Assembly: GCF_023701695.1 (NCBI RefSeq)
Contig: NZ_JAJOZC010000001.1
Coordinates: forward strand, 5,703,894 to 5,767,893
Reading direction: 5' to 3'
Source of the DNA: Streptomyces sp. RKAG290
Lineage (GTDB): Bacteria > Actinomycetota > Actinomycetes > Streptomycetales > Streptomycetaceae
DNA: 64,000 nt
This document shows, in pieces, positions 42,304-52,740 of the stretch (the first letter of the stretch is position 1; each line of letters begins with the position of its first letter). The position numbers and the translations under genes are program-made. The notes beneath the pieces are model-generated. The model was not told the DNA's origin and ran no database searches. It saw nothing but the letters and a program-made list of their open reading frames with translations.

Positions 42304-44097
42304 GTCCCGCGTCAGCCGCCAGTCCACCGAAGCGAACTGCGCACCATCCACCGAACCCTTCGCCTGCACCCACGCAATGATCGTGTTCCGGATCTCCTCC
42401 GAATTCGCCCACAACTGCTTCGCACCCGGCACATGCGGGAAATTACCCCCACCACTCGCCCGGTAGTTGTTCACCGCCAACACGAACTGCGCAGCCGGAT
42501 CAATCGCCTTACCCTCGAACGAAAGACCCACGATCCGCGAACCGTTCGGCTTCGCGATGTCGATGTCATACGTCAACCCCGACACCGCGTCATAGTTGTA
42601 ATCCGGAGTACTGTCCGCGTTCGTCAGCTTCGCCGGATCCACCGGAACACCCGCCGCCGTCTGCACGTAATACCGCGCCGAGAACTCCAGATAATCCTTC
42701 ACCTGCGCACCCGTCAGCAACCGCGCCTCAAGCGTGTTCTCGAACGGATACAGACCCGCCGCATCCTTGATCGTCACATTCCCCGCCGGAATCTGCGCCG
42801 TCCGCGAGAAACACGACGCCTGCGACAACACCGGCAACGCCGCATACTCGCCACCCGCCAGCGCCGCCTTCACCGTCTCGGCCTGGACCACATTGATCAG
42901 ATCAATGATCGGCTCGTCCTTCCACGCCGCCTCCGCCGTCGTCATCGCCGCAGCCGACGTACCGATCACCTGGTTGACGTACGCAACCACCTTCTTGTGC
43001 TCATCCGCCAGCAGCTTCGTGATCCGCTGGTCCTCCGCCGCCGTGTTCGAGTTCAACACCTGCGAACCCGCCCTCTCGACCACCCAGCGGCCCTTCTCCC
43101 ACACCAGGTCGAAGTCGAACAACGTCAACCGCTGCCCCCACTTCAGCGGCTCGGACAGCACGACCTTCTTCCCCGTCTCCTTGTTCTCCACGAAGTACTC
43201 GGGAATCTCCAGATGCGCATGACCCACCAAAATCGCGTCGATCCCCGGCACCTGCTCCGCCACCAGACCCGCCGCGTTCTCCACGTACGGGATCTGATCA
43301 CCGTACGAAGACTTACCGCTGTTCCCCGAGTGCGCCGACACGATCACCACATCCGCACCCATCGACCGCAGCCGCGGCACGAACTTCGCCGCCTGCTCCT
43401 CCAGCCCCGGGAACACCATCTTCCCGCTGACGTTCACCTTGTCCCAGATCGCGATACCAGGATTCGTCAGCCCCAGAATCGCGACCTTCACATCCCGCCC
43501 GTGCGGCGTACGCAACTTCTTGATCACATACGGCGCGAACGCCGGCTTCAACGTCTTCGCATCCAGCGCGTTCGCCCCCAGCAGCGGAAAGTCACACTGC
43601 TCCTCGAACTTACGCAACACCGGAATGCCGTAGTTGAACTCATGATTGCCCAACGCCGCCGCGTCATACCCGATCACGTTCATCGCCTGCGCCATCGGAT
43701 GCACCGGACCACGCTTCGCCGTGATCGGATCGACCTTCGCGTAGTAGTACGACAACTGCGTGCCCTGGATCGTGTCACCCGCATCGATCATCAGGGTGTT
43801 GTGACGGCCCTTCTCCCGGCGCACCTGCTCCACCAACGTCGAGATCTTCGCCAGCCCGACGTCGTTGTGATCCTTGTCGTCGAACTCCTTGTCCGTGAAG
43901 TAGTCCCAGTTGAAGACGTTCCCATGCAGATCCGTCGTGCCCATCACGGTGAACGAGTACCGCTTCTGCGGACGCCCATGACCGTGCCCATGCCCATCAC
44001 CATGCGCCTGCGCAGGCACCGCGGCACCACCCGCCACCGCCACACCCGCCCCGGCCGCGGCCGATGTGCCCAGGAACGTCCTTCGGTTCAGCGGCAT
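42286..44097 (-). CDS. Secreted 5'-nucleotidase / 2',3'-cyclic phosphodiesterase family
   Basis: 603 residues from the ATG at 44097, chosen for GGGAGACG upstream and the Tat signal NRRTFLGTSAAAGAGVAVAG with AQA cleavage. A His/Gly-rich linker follows. The metallophosphatase domain shows TTDLHGN, GDTIQG, GNHEFNYG, SAHSG and GHAHLE (two-metal site). The C-terminal 5'-nucleotidase domain has TGAQVKDYLEFSARY and NNYRASGGG. Exported by Tat, it releases phosphate from nucleotides outside the cell. A PHO-box-like stretch precedes it. Confidence 0.93.
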   Translation of the reverse strand: MPLNRRTFLGTSAAAGAGVAVAGGAAVPAQAHGDGHGHGHGRPQKRYSFTVMGTTDLHGNVFNWDYFTDKEFDDKDHNDVGLAKISTLVEQVRREKGRHNTLMIDAGDTIQGTQLSYYYAKVDPITAKRGPVHPMAQAMNVIGYDAAALGNHEFNYGIPVLRKFEEQCDFPLLGANALDAKTLKPAFAPYVIKKLRTPHGRDVKVAILGLTNPGIAIWDKVNVSGKMVFPGLEEQAAKFVPRLRSMGADVVIVSAHSGNSGKSSYGDQIPYVENAAGLVAEQVPGIDAILVGHAHLEIPEYFVENKETGKKVVLSEPLKWGQRLTLFDFDLVWEKGRWVVERAGSQVLNSNTAAEDQRITKLLADEHKKVVAYVNQVIGTSAAAMTTAEAAWKDEPIIDLINVVQAETVKAALAGGEYAALPVLSQASCFSRTAQIPAGNVTIKDAAGLYPFENTLEARLLTGAQVKDYLEFSARYYVQTAAGVPVDPAKLTNADSTPDYNYDAVSGLTYDIDIAKPNGSRIVGLSFEGKAIDPAAQFVLAVNNYRASGGGNFPHVPGAKQLWANSEEIRNTIIAWVQAKGSVDGAQFASVDWRLTRDGTPVF

Positions 44098-44128
44098 CTC
44101 GTCTCCCACATCTCAGTTCTCTCCGTAC

Positions 44129-44172
44129 ACAACGCGCGTAGACCCCACGCCAGGGTGAACAACGCGCGTAGA
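44129..44172 (-). promoter_or_regulatory. PHO-box-like element and 30-base direct repeat upstream of nucleotidase
   Basis: On the minus strand TCTACGCGCGTTGT occurs twice, 30 bases apart (44172-44159 and 44142-44129). GTTCACCCTGG, which resembles the 11-base PhoP repeat unit of Streptomyces, lies between them. A phosphate-releasing enzyme would suit PhoP control. The second PhoP unit is weak. Confidence 0.5.
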
Positions 44173-44262
44173 TAATCACCCACGAACCACACCCGGCAAC
44201 ACCCCCAACAGGTTTCGTTTCGATGACCACCCGCTGTCACACCCAAGTGCCACAGTGGACCC

Positions 44263-44960
44263 ATGACCGACACCACCCAGCCCTACGGCACCCCCGACCA
44301 CCCCCGCCTTGCCGTCCGAGGCGAAGCCCGCCTCCAGTTCGACCCCGAAACCGCCCGCGTCGGCATCACCGTCAGCGCCCGCGGCAAAGACCGCCGCGCC
44401 GCCCTCGAAGAACTCACCCGACGCAACACCACCGTCCTCGACCTCGCCCGCACCTACGGACAAGCCGTCGAAAAACTCGAAACCGGCGCCTTCTCCATCA
44501 CCCCCGAACTCACCCAACGCGGCCGCGACGAAAAAATCCGCGCCTACCACGGCCGCGTCCACATCACCGCCGTACTCAACGACTTCACCGCACTCGGCGA
44601 ATTCACCACCCGCATCGCCGACCTCGACATGACCCGCATCGACGGCCCCTGGTGGGCCCTGCGCCCCGACTCACCCGCCCACGGCGAAGCCCGCCGCCAA
44701 GCCGTCCGCGAAGCCGTCCAACGCGCCCGCGAATACGCCGACGCCCTCGGCGCCCAACTCGCCGCCCTCGTCGAACTCGCCGACCTCGGCGCCGAGAACA
44801 CCGCCCCGCCATGCCCGCCGCCCCAGGCGGCTACGGCCTCACCCGCGGATTCGGCGGCGCCGCCCCCGAACCCGCCCCCGCCCTCGACCTCGAACCACAA
44901 CAACAGACCGTCTACGCCCAGGTGAACGCCCGCTTCATCATGACCCCACCAAAGCTGTAA
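44263..44960 (+). CDS. SIMPL-domain protein (frameshifted)
   Basis: About 232 residues when one base is added in the C run 44804-44807. SIMPL (DUF541) features: VRGEARLQFDPETARVGITV, KLETGAFSITPELTQ, YHGRVHITAVLNDFTALGEF, AREYADALGAQLAALVELAD. The end, VYAQVNARFIM, lies in the other frame. The family adopts an outer-membrane/periplasmic-type fold elsewhere, but here no signal peptide is seen. Function unknown. The gene stands alone between nucleotidase and pyruvate kinase. Confidence 0.82.
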
Positions 44961-45085
44961 CCAGAATGCTCATCCGAGCACCCCGCCGCACAATTCAACA
45001 CTTGTCAAAACGCCGTCACCCAAAGGATGTTGAGCAGTCATCCGGAGCCAATTCGCTACCCGCAGGTAAGGTCTAGGCTCAAACC

Positions 45086-46519
45086 ATGCGCCGAGCAAAA
45101 ATTGTTTGCACCCTAGGACCCGCCACCGACACATACGACCAGATCAAGGCCCTGGTCGAAGCGGGAATGGATATCGCCCGCCTCAACCTCAGCCACGGCA
45201 CCTACGCCGAACACGAAGAGCGCTACCACCGAGTACGCAAAGCATCCGACGAAGCCGGACGCAGCGTCGGAATCCTCGCCGACCTTCAAGGCCCGAAGAT
45301 CCGCCTCGGACGCTTCCGCGAAGGCCCCGTACTCCTTGAACGCGGCGACCACTTCACCATCACCGTCGAACCCGTCGAAGGCGACCGCCACACCTGCGGC
45401 ACCACCTACGAAGGCCTCAACACCGACGTCACCCCCGGCGAACGCATCCTCATCGACGACGGCCGCGTCACCCTCCAAGTCACCGAAGTCGACGGCCCCC
45501 GCGTCCACACCACCGTCATCGAAGGCGGCATGGTCTCCGACCACAAGGGACTCAACCTCCCCGGCGTCGCCGTCTCCGTCCCCGCCCTCTCCGAAAAAGA
45601 CATCGAAGACCTCCGCTGGGCCCTGCGCACCGGCGCCGACATCATCGCCCTCTCCTTCGTACGCAGCGGAAGCGACATCGAACCCGTCCACCGCATCATG
45701 AACGAGGAAGGCCGCCGCCTCCCCGTCATCGCCAAGGTCGAAAAACCCCAGGCCGTCGAGAACATCGACGACATCGTCGCCGCCTTCGACGGCATCATGG
45801 TCGCCCGCGGCGACCTCGGCGTCGAAATGCCCCTGGAACAAGTGCCGATCGTCCAGAAACGCGCCATCAAACTCGCCAAGCGCAACGCCAAACCGGTCAT
45901 CGTCGCCACCCAGATGCTCGACTCGATGATCGACAACTCCCGCCCCACCCGCGCCGAGGCCTCCGACGTCGCCAACGCCGTCATCGACGGCACGGACGCC
46001 GTCATGCTCTCCGGCGAGACCAGCGTCGGCAAATACCCCATCGAGACGGTCCGCACGATGTCCCGCATCGTCGAAGCCGCCGAGGAGGACATCCTCGCCA
46101 AGGGCCTCCCGCCGCTCACCGACCGCAACAAGCCGCGCACCCAGGGCGGCGCGGTCGCCCGCGCGGCAGCCGAGATGGGCGACTTCCTCGGTGCGAAGTT
46201 CCTGGTGGCCTTCACCCAGAGCGGCGACACGGTCAAGCGCCTCTCCCGCTACCGCTCACCCATCCCGCTCCTGGCCTTCACCCCGGACCCGGCCACCCGC
46301 TCCCAGCTGAACCTCACGTGGGGCGTGGAGACGTTCCTGGGTCCGCACGTGGACTCGACGGACGCGATGGTGGCGCAGGTCGACGAGGAACTGCTGAAGA
46401 TCGGCCGCTGCCGCAAGGGCGACGTCGTGGTCATCACGGCCGGCTCCCCGCCCGGTGTAGCGGGCTCGACGAACCTGGTGCGGGTGCACCACATCGGCGA
46501 GGACGACAGCCCGAAGTAG
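45086..46519 (+). CDS. pyk: Pyruvate kinase
   Basis: 477 residues. MRRAKIVCTLGPAT at the start, the substrate loop LNLSHGTYAEHEERY, IAKVEKPQAVENIDDI (catalytic Lys), MVARGDLGVEMPLEQVP and the signature IVATQMLDSMIDNSRPTRAEASDVANAV. The C-terminal allosteric domain runs from about 340. It makes pyruvate and ATP from phosphoenolpyruvate and ADP in glycolysis. The promoter region 44961-45085 is comparatively A/T-rich. The 3' end abuts the convergent LAGLIDADG gene. Confidence 0.98.
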   Translation: MRRAKIVCTLGPATDTYDQIKALVEAGMDIARLNLSHGTYAEHEERYHRVRKASDEAGRSVGILADLQGPKIRLGRFREGPVLLERGDHFTITVEPVEGDRHTCGTTYEGLNTDVTPGERILIDDGRVTLQVTEVDGPRVHTTVIEGGMVSDHKGLNLPGVAVSVPALSEKDIEDLRWALRTGADIIALSFVRSGSDIEPVHRIMNEEGRRLPVIAKVEKPQAVENIDDIVAAFDGIMVARGDLGVEMPLEQVPIVQKRAIKLAKRNAKPVIVATQMLDSMIDNSRPTRAEASDVANAVIDGTDAVMLSGETSVGKYPIETVRTMSRIVEAAEEDILAKGLPPLTDRNKPRTQGGAVARAAAEMGDFLGAKFLVAFTQSGDTVKRLSRYRSPIPLLAFTPDPATRSQLNLTWGVETFLGPHVDSTDAMVAQVDEELLKIGRCRKGDVVVITAGSPPGVAGSTNLVRVHHIGEDDSPK

Positions 46520-46528
46520 GGGGCTGGC

Positions 46529-47292
46529 TCAGTATTTCGGCCCGACGTGTGCATCCATGAGGGCTACGGATGCCCGTCGGGCAACGGAGATGTTCCTGCT
46601 GTTGGCTTGCTTCCACTCAACCCCTACCTGGTCGAGCGCGCTGGTGAAGAGTCCCAGGATGTCGGCCGACAGGTTGGTGAAGAAGTAGCGGGCGTACTCA
46701 TATCGTCTGGGCTCGCCACCGACGAGTCGTGTGGTCCAGTTGATGATCCGGCAGCCGTCGGAGTGGATGAGGCCCCGAATGAACTCCCAAGGGTGGGCTT
46801 GGACAATCTTCTGCTGCCAGAGTTCAAGAGCGATCCTGCGGTCGTGCTTCTTGCCGGGTCCGTGCTGGGGAAGAAGCAAGGCCAGTGCTTGCTGGTGCAT
46901 GTGACGTACTGACAGCCCGGACTTCGCACCAGGCACACCTTGTTGGCCGGTCGCGCGATCTGTACGGCTTCGACGCAGGCCTCAATGAGCCCCGGCCAGG
47001 CGTCGGCGCATGCGATGCGAAGTGAGTACACCCCTCGCTTGTTCGCACTGATGCAGCCGTCGCCGAGGTAGAGGCCGAGCAGATACGAGTATGCGGCTGG
47101 GGCATCGGGGGGCCTGGACGCTTCGCCACACCGAGGGCATTCGGAACCGCGCTTGTATCCGAGTGGCTCTATTCGTTCGAGCCAGGAGCGGATGGCAGCT
47201 CGGGAAATTCCGGTTTGCGTACTTACGGAGTTCTGGCTGAAGCCCTGATCGAGCAGGCTCAGCGCATGCTTGCGTGTTTCAAGGTCGTACAC
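46529..47292 (-). CDS. HTH plus LAGLIDADG endonuclease-like protein (frameshifted)
   Basis: About 254 residues once one base is restored in the G run 46867-46870. The N-terminal HTH TRKHALSLLDQGFSQNSVST with QTGISRAAIRSWL is followed by a CxxC. Two LAGLIDADG-type helices come next: SYLLGLYLGDGCISANKRGVY (about 68-88) and FIRGLIHSDGCRI. Between them is a strand-rich region; the end is VARRASVALMDAHVGPKY. It looks like a free-standing homing-endonuclease relative possibly turned regulator. It is encoded antisense between pyk and a tRNA gene, and ends 9 bases from the pyk stop. Confidence 0.75.
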
Positions 47293-47401
47293 ATGGCCGA
47301 GCTTGGGCGGATCTTCGCGTTCGGGGGCGAGAACGGTCCAGCAGTCACACGATCACGTGAATCTGCGTCGATTCTCTGCGACCTTGAAATCAAAGGAAAG
47401 G

Positions 47402-47476
47402 TGCCCCAGGTGGGATTCGAACCCACACTTTCGGCTGTTTGAGAGCCGCCTCTCTAACCAGTTGGAGTACTGGGGC
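47402..47476 (-). tRNA. tRNA-Leu(CAA)-like, short variable arm
   Basis: A cloverleaf is visible on the minus strand. Acceptor GCCCCAG pairs with CTGGGGC; anticodon stem CGGCT/AGCCG holds loop CTCAAAC, anticodon CAA; T arm GTGGG-TTCGAAT-CCCAC; discriminator A. CC follows, but the terminal A of CCA is not encoded. The variable region is only five bases (AAAGT), whereas bacterial leucine tRNAs normally carry a long extra arm. The D stem pairs only three bases (CTC/GAG) around a 12-base loop. Confidence 0.88.
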
Positions 47477-47571
47477 CTTAGAAAGGAAGGGCTAGAAGCG
47501 CCCCGCGTAGTGACACCATACCGTAGCTAGGTAGGCTCATGGAGAGCCGTATGCCCTGAACGAGGAGCCCC

Positions 47572-48222
47572 GTGACCACCCCCGAGTCGCCCCAGCCCGC
47601 CGCCGACGACGACAAGTCGCACGTCCCGCCGCTGACGACCCGCGTCGTCATCGCAGAGGACGAGGCGCTCATCCGCCTCGACCTCAAAGAGATGCTGGAG
47701 GAAGAGGGCTACGCGGTCGTCGGTGAGGCCGGGGACGGGCAGCAGGCTGTCGAGCTTGCCCGGGAGCACAAGCCGGACCTGGTCATCCTCGATGTGAAGA
47801 TGCCGATCCTCGACGGCATCTCCGCCGCCGAGAAGATCGCCGAGGAGTCCATCGCGCCGGTCCTGATGCTCACCGCGTTCTCGCAGCGCGACCTCGTCGA
47901 GCGGGCCCGGGACGCCGGGGCGATGGCGTACCTGGTGAAGCCGTTCAGCAAGAGCGACGTGGTGCCGGCCATCGAGATGGCGGTGTCGCGGTTCGCGGAG
48001 CTGAAGGCGCTGGAGGGCGAGGTCGCGGACCTTGCGCAGCGGCTGGAGACGCGGAAGCTGGTGGACCGGGCGAAGAGCATTCTGCAGACGGACTACGGCC
48101 TGTCCGAGCCTGCCGCGTTCCGGTGGATCCAGAAGACGTCGATGGACCGGCGGCTGTCGATGCAGCAGCTCGCCGAGGCGCTGATCGAGGACGCCGAGGA
48201 GAAGAAGCGGGCGGCGGAGTAA
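47572..48222 (+). CDS. Response regulator with ANTAR RNA-binding domain
   Basis: 216 residues, GTG start. Receiver domain: RVVIAEDEALIRLDLKEML with acidic pocket, the phospho-acceptor Asp in LVILDVKMPILDG, TAF and the Lys in YLVKPFSKSD. The C-terminal ANTAR domain contains VDRAKSILQTDYGLSEPAAFRW. The architecture is that of PdtaR, an antiterminator that binds paired hairpins in target mRNAs. No kinase gene is adjacent. Some unusual targets could include the liv operon downstream (speculation). A bidirectional terminator follows. Confidence 0.93.
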   Translation: MTTPESPQPAADDDKSHVPPLTTRVVIAEDEALIRLDLKEMLEEEGYAVVGEAGDGQQAVELAREHKPDLVILDVKMPILDGISAAEKIAEESIAPVLMLTAFSQRDLVERARDAGAMAYLVKPFSKSDVVPAIEMAVSRFAELKALEGEVADLAQRLETRKLVDRAKSILQTDYGLSEPAAFRWIQKTSMDRRLSMQQLAEALIEDAEEKKRAAE

Positions 48223-48246
48223 GCGCTCCCGCTCGCGTACGGAAAA

Positions 48247-48278
48247 GGCCCGCGTCCCGGACATCCGGGGCGCGGGCC
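48247..48278. terminator. Bidirectional terminator
   Basis: GGCCCGCGTCCCGG and CCGGGGCGCGGGCC form a 14-bp stem with one G-T pair around loop ACAT. AAAA precedes and TT follows it, so it can act on both the response-regulator and the convergent liv transcripts. Confidence 0.85.
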
Positions 48279-48292
48279 TTGTTCGTGCGGGT

Positions 48293-49004
48293 TCAGTCCT
48301 CGCCGAGGTAGGCCTTGCGGACCGACTCGTCGTGGAGGAGGTCTGCTCCGGTGCCGGAGAGGACGATCTTGCCGACCTCCATGACGTGGCCGTGGTCGGC
48401 CAGGGAGAGCGCGGCCTGGGCGTTCTGCTCGACGAGCAGGATGGTGGTGCCCTGGGCCTTGAGCTCGACGATGGTCTCCATGATCTTCTGCATCATGATC
48501 GGGGAGAGGCCCATGGAGGGTTCGTCGAGCATCAGGAGCTTGGGCTGGCACATGAGGGCCCTGCCCATGGCGAGCATCTGCTGTTCGCCGCCCGAGAGGG
48601 TGCCGGCGGCCTGTTTGCGGCGTTCCCCGAGGATGGGGAAGAGGTCGTAGGCGCGCTTGATGTCCTTCTCGATGCCTGCCTTGTCGCTGCGGAGGTAGGC
48701 GCCGAGCTGGAGGTTCTCGGTGATCGTCAGCCGGGGAAGATGTGGCGGCCCTCGGGGGAGTGGGCGAGGCCGAGGGCGACGATCTTGTGGGCGGGGATGC
48801 CGGTGAGTGGCTTGCCCTCGAAGAGGATGCGGCCGGCGAGCGGCTTGAGCAGTCCGGAGAGGGTGCGCAGGGTGGTGGTCTTGCCCGCACCGTTGGTGCC
48901 GATCAGGGTGACGACCTGGCCGGCTTCGACGCTGAAGGAGATGCCTTTGACGGCTTCGATCTTGCCGTAGGCGACGCGGAGGTCCTCGACCTCTAGCAGT
49001 GCGG

Positions 49005-49008
<4 letters not shown>
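48293..49008 (-). CDS. livF: Branched-chain amino acid ABC transporter ATP-binding protein LivF (frameshifted)
   Basis: About 238 residues after adding one base in the G run 48733-48736. Walker A GTNGAGKTTTLRTL is in the first frame; the second frame holds LLMLDEPSMGLSP (Walker B) and VEQNAQAAL (H-loop variant Gln). Between them HIFP(R)LTITENL reads correctly only with the extra base. Last gene of the leftward livK-H-M-G-F operon; its ATG overlaps the livG stop by four bases. Confidence 0.9.
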
Positions 49009-49906
<898 letters not shown>

Positions 49907-49910
<4 letters not shown>

Positions 49911-51705
49911 GCCCCCGCCTTGGCGATGCCGGCGTCGACGTCGTCGGATTTGCGGGGTTCCGGTACGTCGAGCTGGTCGGTCTCGTGGAATTCGAGCTGC
50001 TTCCTGCGGTCGGCGACCAGTCCTTCGGGGCGCAGGCGCATCAGGAGGATGAGTGCGATGCCGAAGAGGAAGAGCTGGTAGTCCTGCATGAACTGGAGTT
50101 TCTGCGGGATGAGGTAGAGCAGTGCGGCGCCGACGAGGGGTCCGCTGAGGGTTCCCATGCCGCCGAGGATGACGGCGGCGAGGAGGAATGCGGAGTTGGG
50201 GGGTACGGAGCCGGCGAACTGGTACTGCTCTGGTGTCACGGTGTAGTTGACGTGTGACTGTACGGTTCCGGCGAGTCCGGCGAGGGTGGCGCCGAGGGCG
50301 AAGGCGAGCAGTTTGAGCCGGAAGGCGTTGATGCCCATGGCGGTGGCTGCGGTTTCGTCTTCGCGGATGGCGACCCAGGCGCGGCCGATGCGGGATTCTC
50401 CGGAGCGGCGGAAGACGAGGACGACGACGGCGGTGAAGACGAGCATGAGCAGGTAGTAGTTGGCTGACCTGCCGAGGGTGAAGCCGCCGATGTCGTGCTT
50501 GAGTCCGAAGTCGAATCCGAAGAGGTTGAGGTCGGGGATGCTGGGGATGCCCTGGGAGCCGTTGGTGAGGTCGGGTCCGCTGTTGCCGTTGAGGTTGTTC
50601 ACGGTGAGGCGGAAGATTTCACCGAAGCCGAGGGTGACGATGGCGAGGTAGTCGCCGCGTAGTCGCAGGGTTGGTGCGCCGATGAGGACGCCGAAGACGA
50701 GTGAGGCTCCTGCGCCGGTGAGGACGGCGGCCCAGAAGGGGAATTCGACTCCGATGGCCGACATGGTGGAGCCGGAGACCAGGGCGGCGGCGTAGGCGCC
50801 GACGCCGAGGAAGGCGACGTATCCGAGGTCGAGGAGGCCGGCGAGGCCGACGACGACGTTGAGGCCGAGTGCGACGGTCGCGAAGATGAGGATGTTGGCG
50901 CCGATGAGCGCGTATGCCTCTTTTTGCTGGGTGAAGGGGAAGCAGACGGCTGCGACGAGTGCGGCGGCGAGGGTGATGTTGCGGTGTTTCGCGGTCAGCG
51001 CGGTGATGCGGGAGATGAGTCCGGCGCGGTTCAGTGCGGTGAAGGCGAAGGCGACGGTGATGAGGAAGCCGATGAAGAGTTCGGCGTAGTCGGTGTCGAC
51101 GCCGTAGACGAAGATGTAGAGGCCGATGCCGAAGGCTACGGCGATGGTGAGGATTTCGGCCCAGGCGGGGAGTGGTGCTGCGCGGCGGGGGGCCGGGGCG
51201 GCGAGGCCGTTGCGGAAGTGTTCCCAGCGTGTGGTGGGTATTCCGGTGTCGGGGAGGTGTTGGTCGGCGGGGAGTCCGTGTGCGGCGATGACGGCGATGA
51301 GTGAGCCGATGCCGCTGACCCAGGCGCCGGGTTCGAGGTTGACGACGCCGCCGAGGTCGTAGGTGATGGCGCCGATGGTGTAGGCGGTGACGCCGAAGGT
51401 GCCGAGTGCCAGGAGGCGGACGGGGCTGTTGGTGCCGCCGGGGGTGAGCCAGTTGAGGCCGCGGATGCCGTACCCGGAGAGGGTGAGGAGCAGGGTGAGT
51501 GCGGCGCTGATGAGGGTGAGGACCTGGAGTCCGCCGGGGTAGCCGGTGACGGTGAGGTCGCCGGGGAATTGGTTGGTCCAGGTCCAGGCGAGGAAGGTGC
51601 CGGCGAGTGCGAGGGCTGCGCCTGCGGTGGTGGCGATGCGGGCCAGGGGGCGGGCATCGGGAGCAGGGCGGGTGCGGGGGGCGTGGTGGTGTGGTTGGTG
51701 GTCAT
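49907..51705 (-). CDS. livM: Branched-chain amino acid ABC transporter permease LivM, long form (frameshifted)
   Basis: About 600 residues with one base added in or near the G run 51646-51650. The C-terminal 300 or so form the LivM permease (GDYLAIVTLGFGEIFRLTVN, RIGRAWVAIREDETAATAMG, VIFGG-like AVILGGMGTLSGP). Upstream the same frame reads a hydrophobic extension with several membrane segments (TLISAALTLLLTL, EILTIAVAFGIGLYIFVYG, NILIFATVALGLNVVVGLAG), as in other streptomycete LivM. The ATG at 51705 lies 5 bases after the livH stop. If only the unbroken frame were used, the protein would begin in mid-helix at 50764. Confidence 0.85.
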
Positions 51706-51710
51706 CCGTA

Positions 51711-52640
51711 TCACGCCCGATCCGCGACGCGTTCGCCGAGCAGGCCCTGGGGGCGGAGGAGGAGGACGATGATGAGGAGGACGAAGGCCCATACGTCCTT
51801 CCAGGCGCCGCCGCCGAAGAGTTCCATGCCGGGGACGTCGCTCATGTAGCCGGTGGCGAGTGATTCGGCGATGCCGAGGACTACGCCGCCGAGCATGGCG
51901 CCGTAGATGTTGCCGATTCCGCCGAGTACGGCTGCGGTGAAGGCTTTGAGGCCCATGATGAAGCCCATTTTGAAGCCGATCTGGCCGTTTTTGAGCCCGT
52001 AGGCGACGGCGGCGACGGCGGCGAACGCGGCACCGATGGCGAAGGCCATGACGATGATGCGGTCGGTGTTGATGCCCATGAGCTTGGCGGTGTCGGGGTC
52101 CTGGCTGGTGGCTTGCATGCCGCGGCCGGCGCGGGTCTTGGAGACGAAGAGGCCGAGGGCGATCATGCAGAGGGGTGCGGTGATGAGGACGAAGACGTCA
52201 CCGCGTTGGATGTGGGCGCCGAAGATGTCGATCGCTTCGCCCTTGAACTGGGGGAAGGAGCGGTCCTTCTTGGCGTCGGGGTACCACTTCCAGATGGCTT
52301 GCTGGAGTGCGAGGGAGAGGCCGATCGCGGTGATGAGGGGGGCGAGTCGGGGTGCGTTGCGCAGGGGCCGGTAGGCGAAGCGCTCGGCGGCGGTGCTGAT
52401 GGCGACGGAGCATATGACGCCGCCGATGATCATGAGGGGGATGATTGCGAGGAGGTTTGAGCCGGCCGGCATCCAGAGGTACACGGTGAGTGCTCCGAAG
52501 CCTCCGATCATGAAGATCTCGCCGTGGGCGAAGTTGATGAGCTGGATGATTCCGTAGACCATCGTGTAACCGATCGCGATGAGTCCGTACATCGCGCCGA
52601 GGATGAGTCCATTGGCCAGCTGTTGCGGCAGTTCGTGCAC
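51711..52640 (-). CDS. livH: Branched-chain amino acid ABC transporter permease LivH
   Basis: 309 residues, GTG start. Multi-spanning permease with LANGLILGAMYGLIAIGYTM, the EAA-like GRGMQATSQDPDTAKLMGIN and AVLGGIGNIYGAMLGGVVLG. It forms the membrane channel with LivM. A perfect 16-bp hairpin separates it from the binding-protein gene upstream. Confidence 0.95.
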   Translation of the reverse strand: MHELPQQLANGLILGAMYGLIAIGYTMVYGIIQLINFAHGEIFMIGGFGALTVYLWMPAGSNLLAIIPLMIIGGVICSVAISTAAERFAYRPLRNAPRLAPLITAIGLSLALQQAIWKWYPDAKKDRSFPQFKGEAIDIFGAHIQRGDVFVLITAPLCMIALGLFVSKTRAGRGMQATSQDPDTAKLMGINTDRIIVMAFAIGAAFAAVAAVAYGLKNGQIGFKMGFIMGLKAFTAAVLGGIGNIYGAMLGGVVLGIAESLATGYMSDVPGMELFGGGAWKDVWAFVLLIIVLLLRPQGLLGERVADRA

Positions 52641-52673
52641 CGCAGGGCCTCCGTGGAGTGGTTCGGATATGGC

Positions 52674-52708
52674 ACCGCGCGGGAGCGCTCGTAGCGCTCC
52701 CGCGCGGT
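52674..52708. terminator. Intercistronic hairpin between livK and livH
   Basis: A perfect 16-bp stem (ACCGCGCGGGAGCGCT with its complement) and loop CGT. It lies between the binding-protein stop and the livH start in the same operon. Such stems protect the upstream mRNA and cut read-through, giving excess binding protein over permease. Confidence 0.85.
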
Positions 52709-52740
52709 CTGGTGTCAGTCGTTACGTGACCGGGAGCTTG

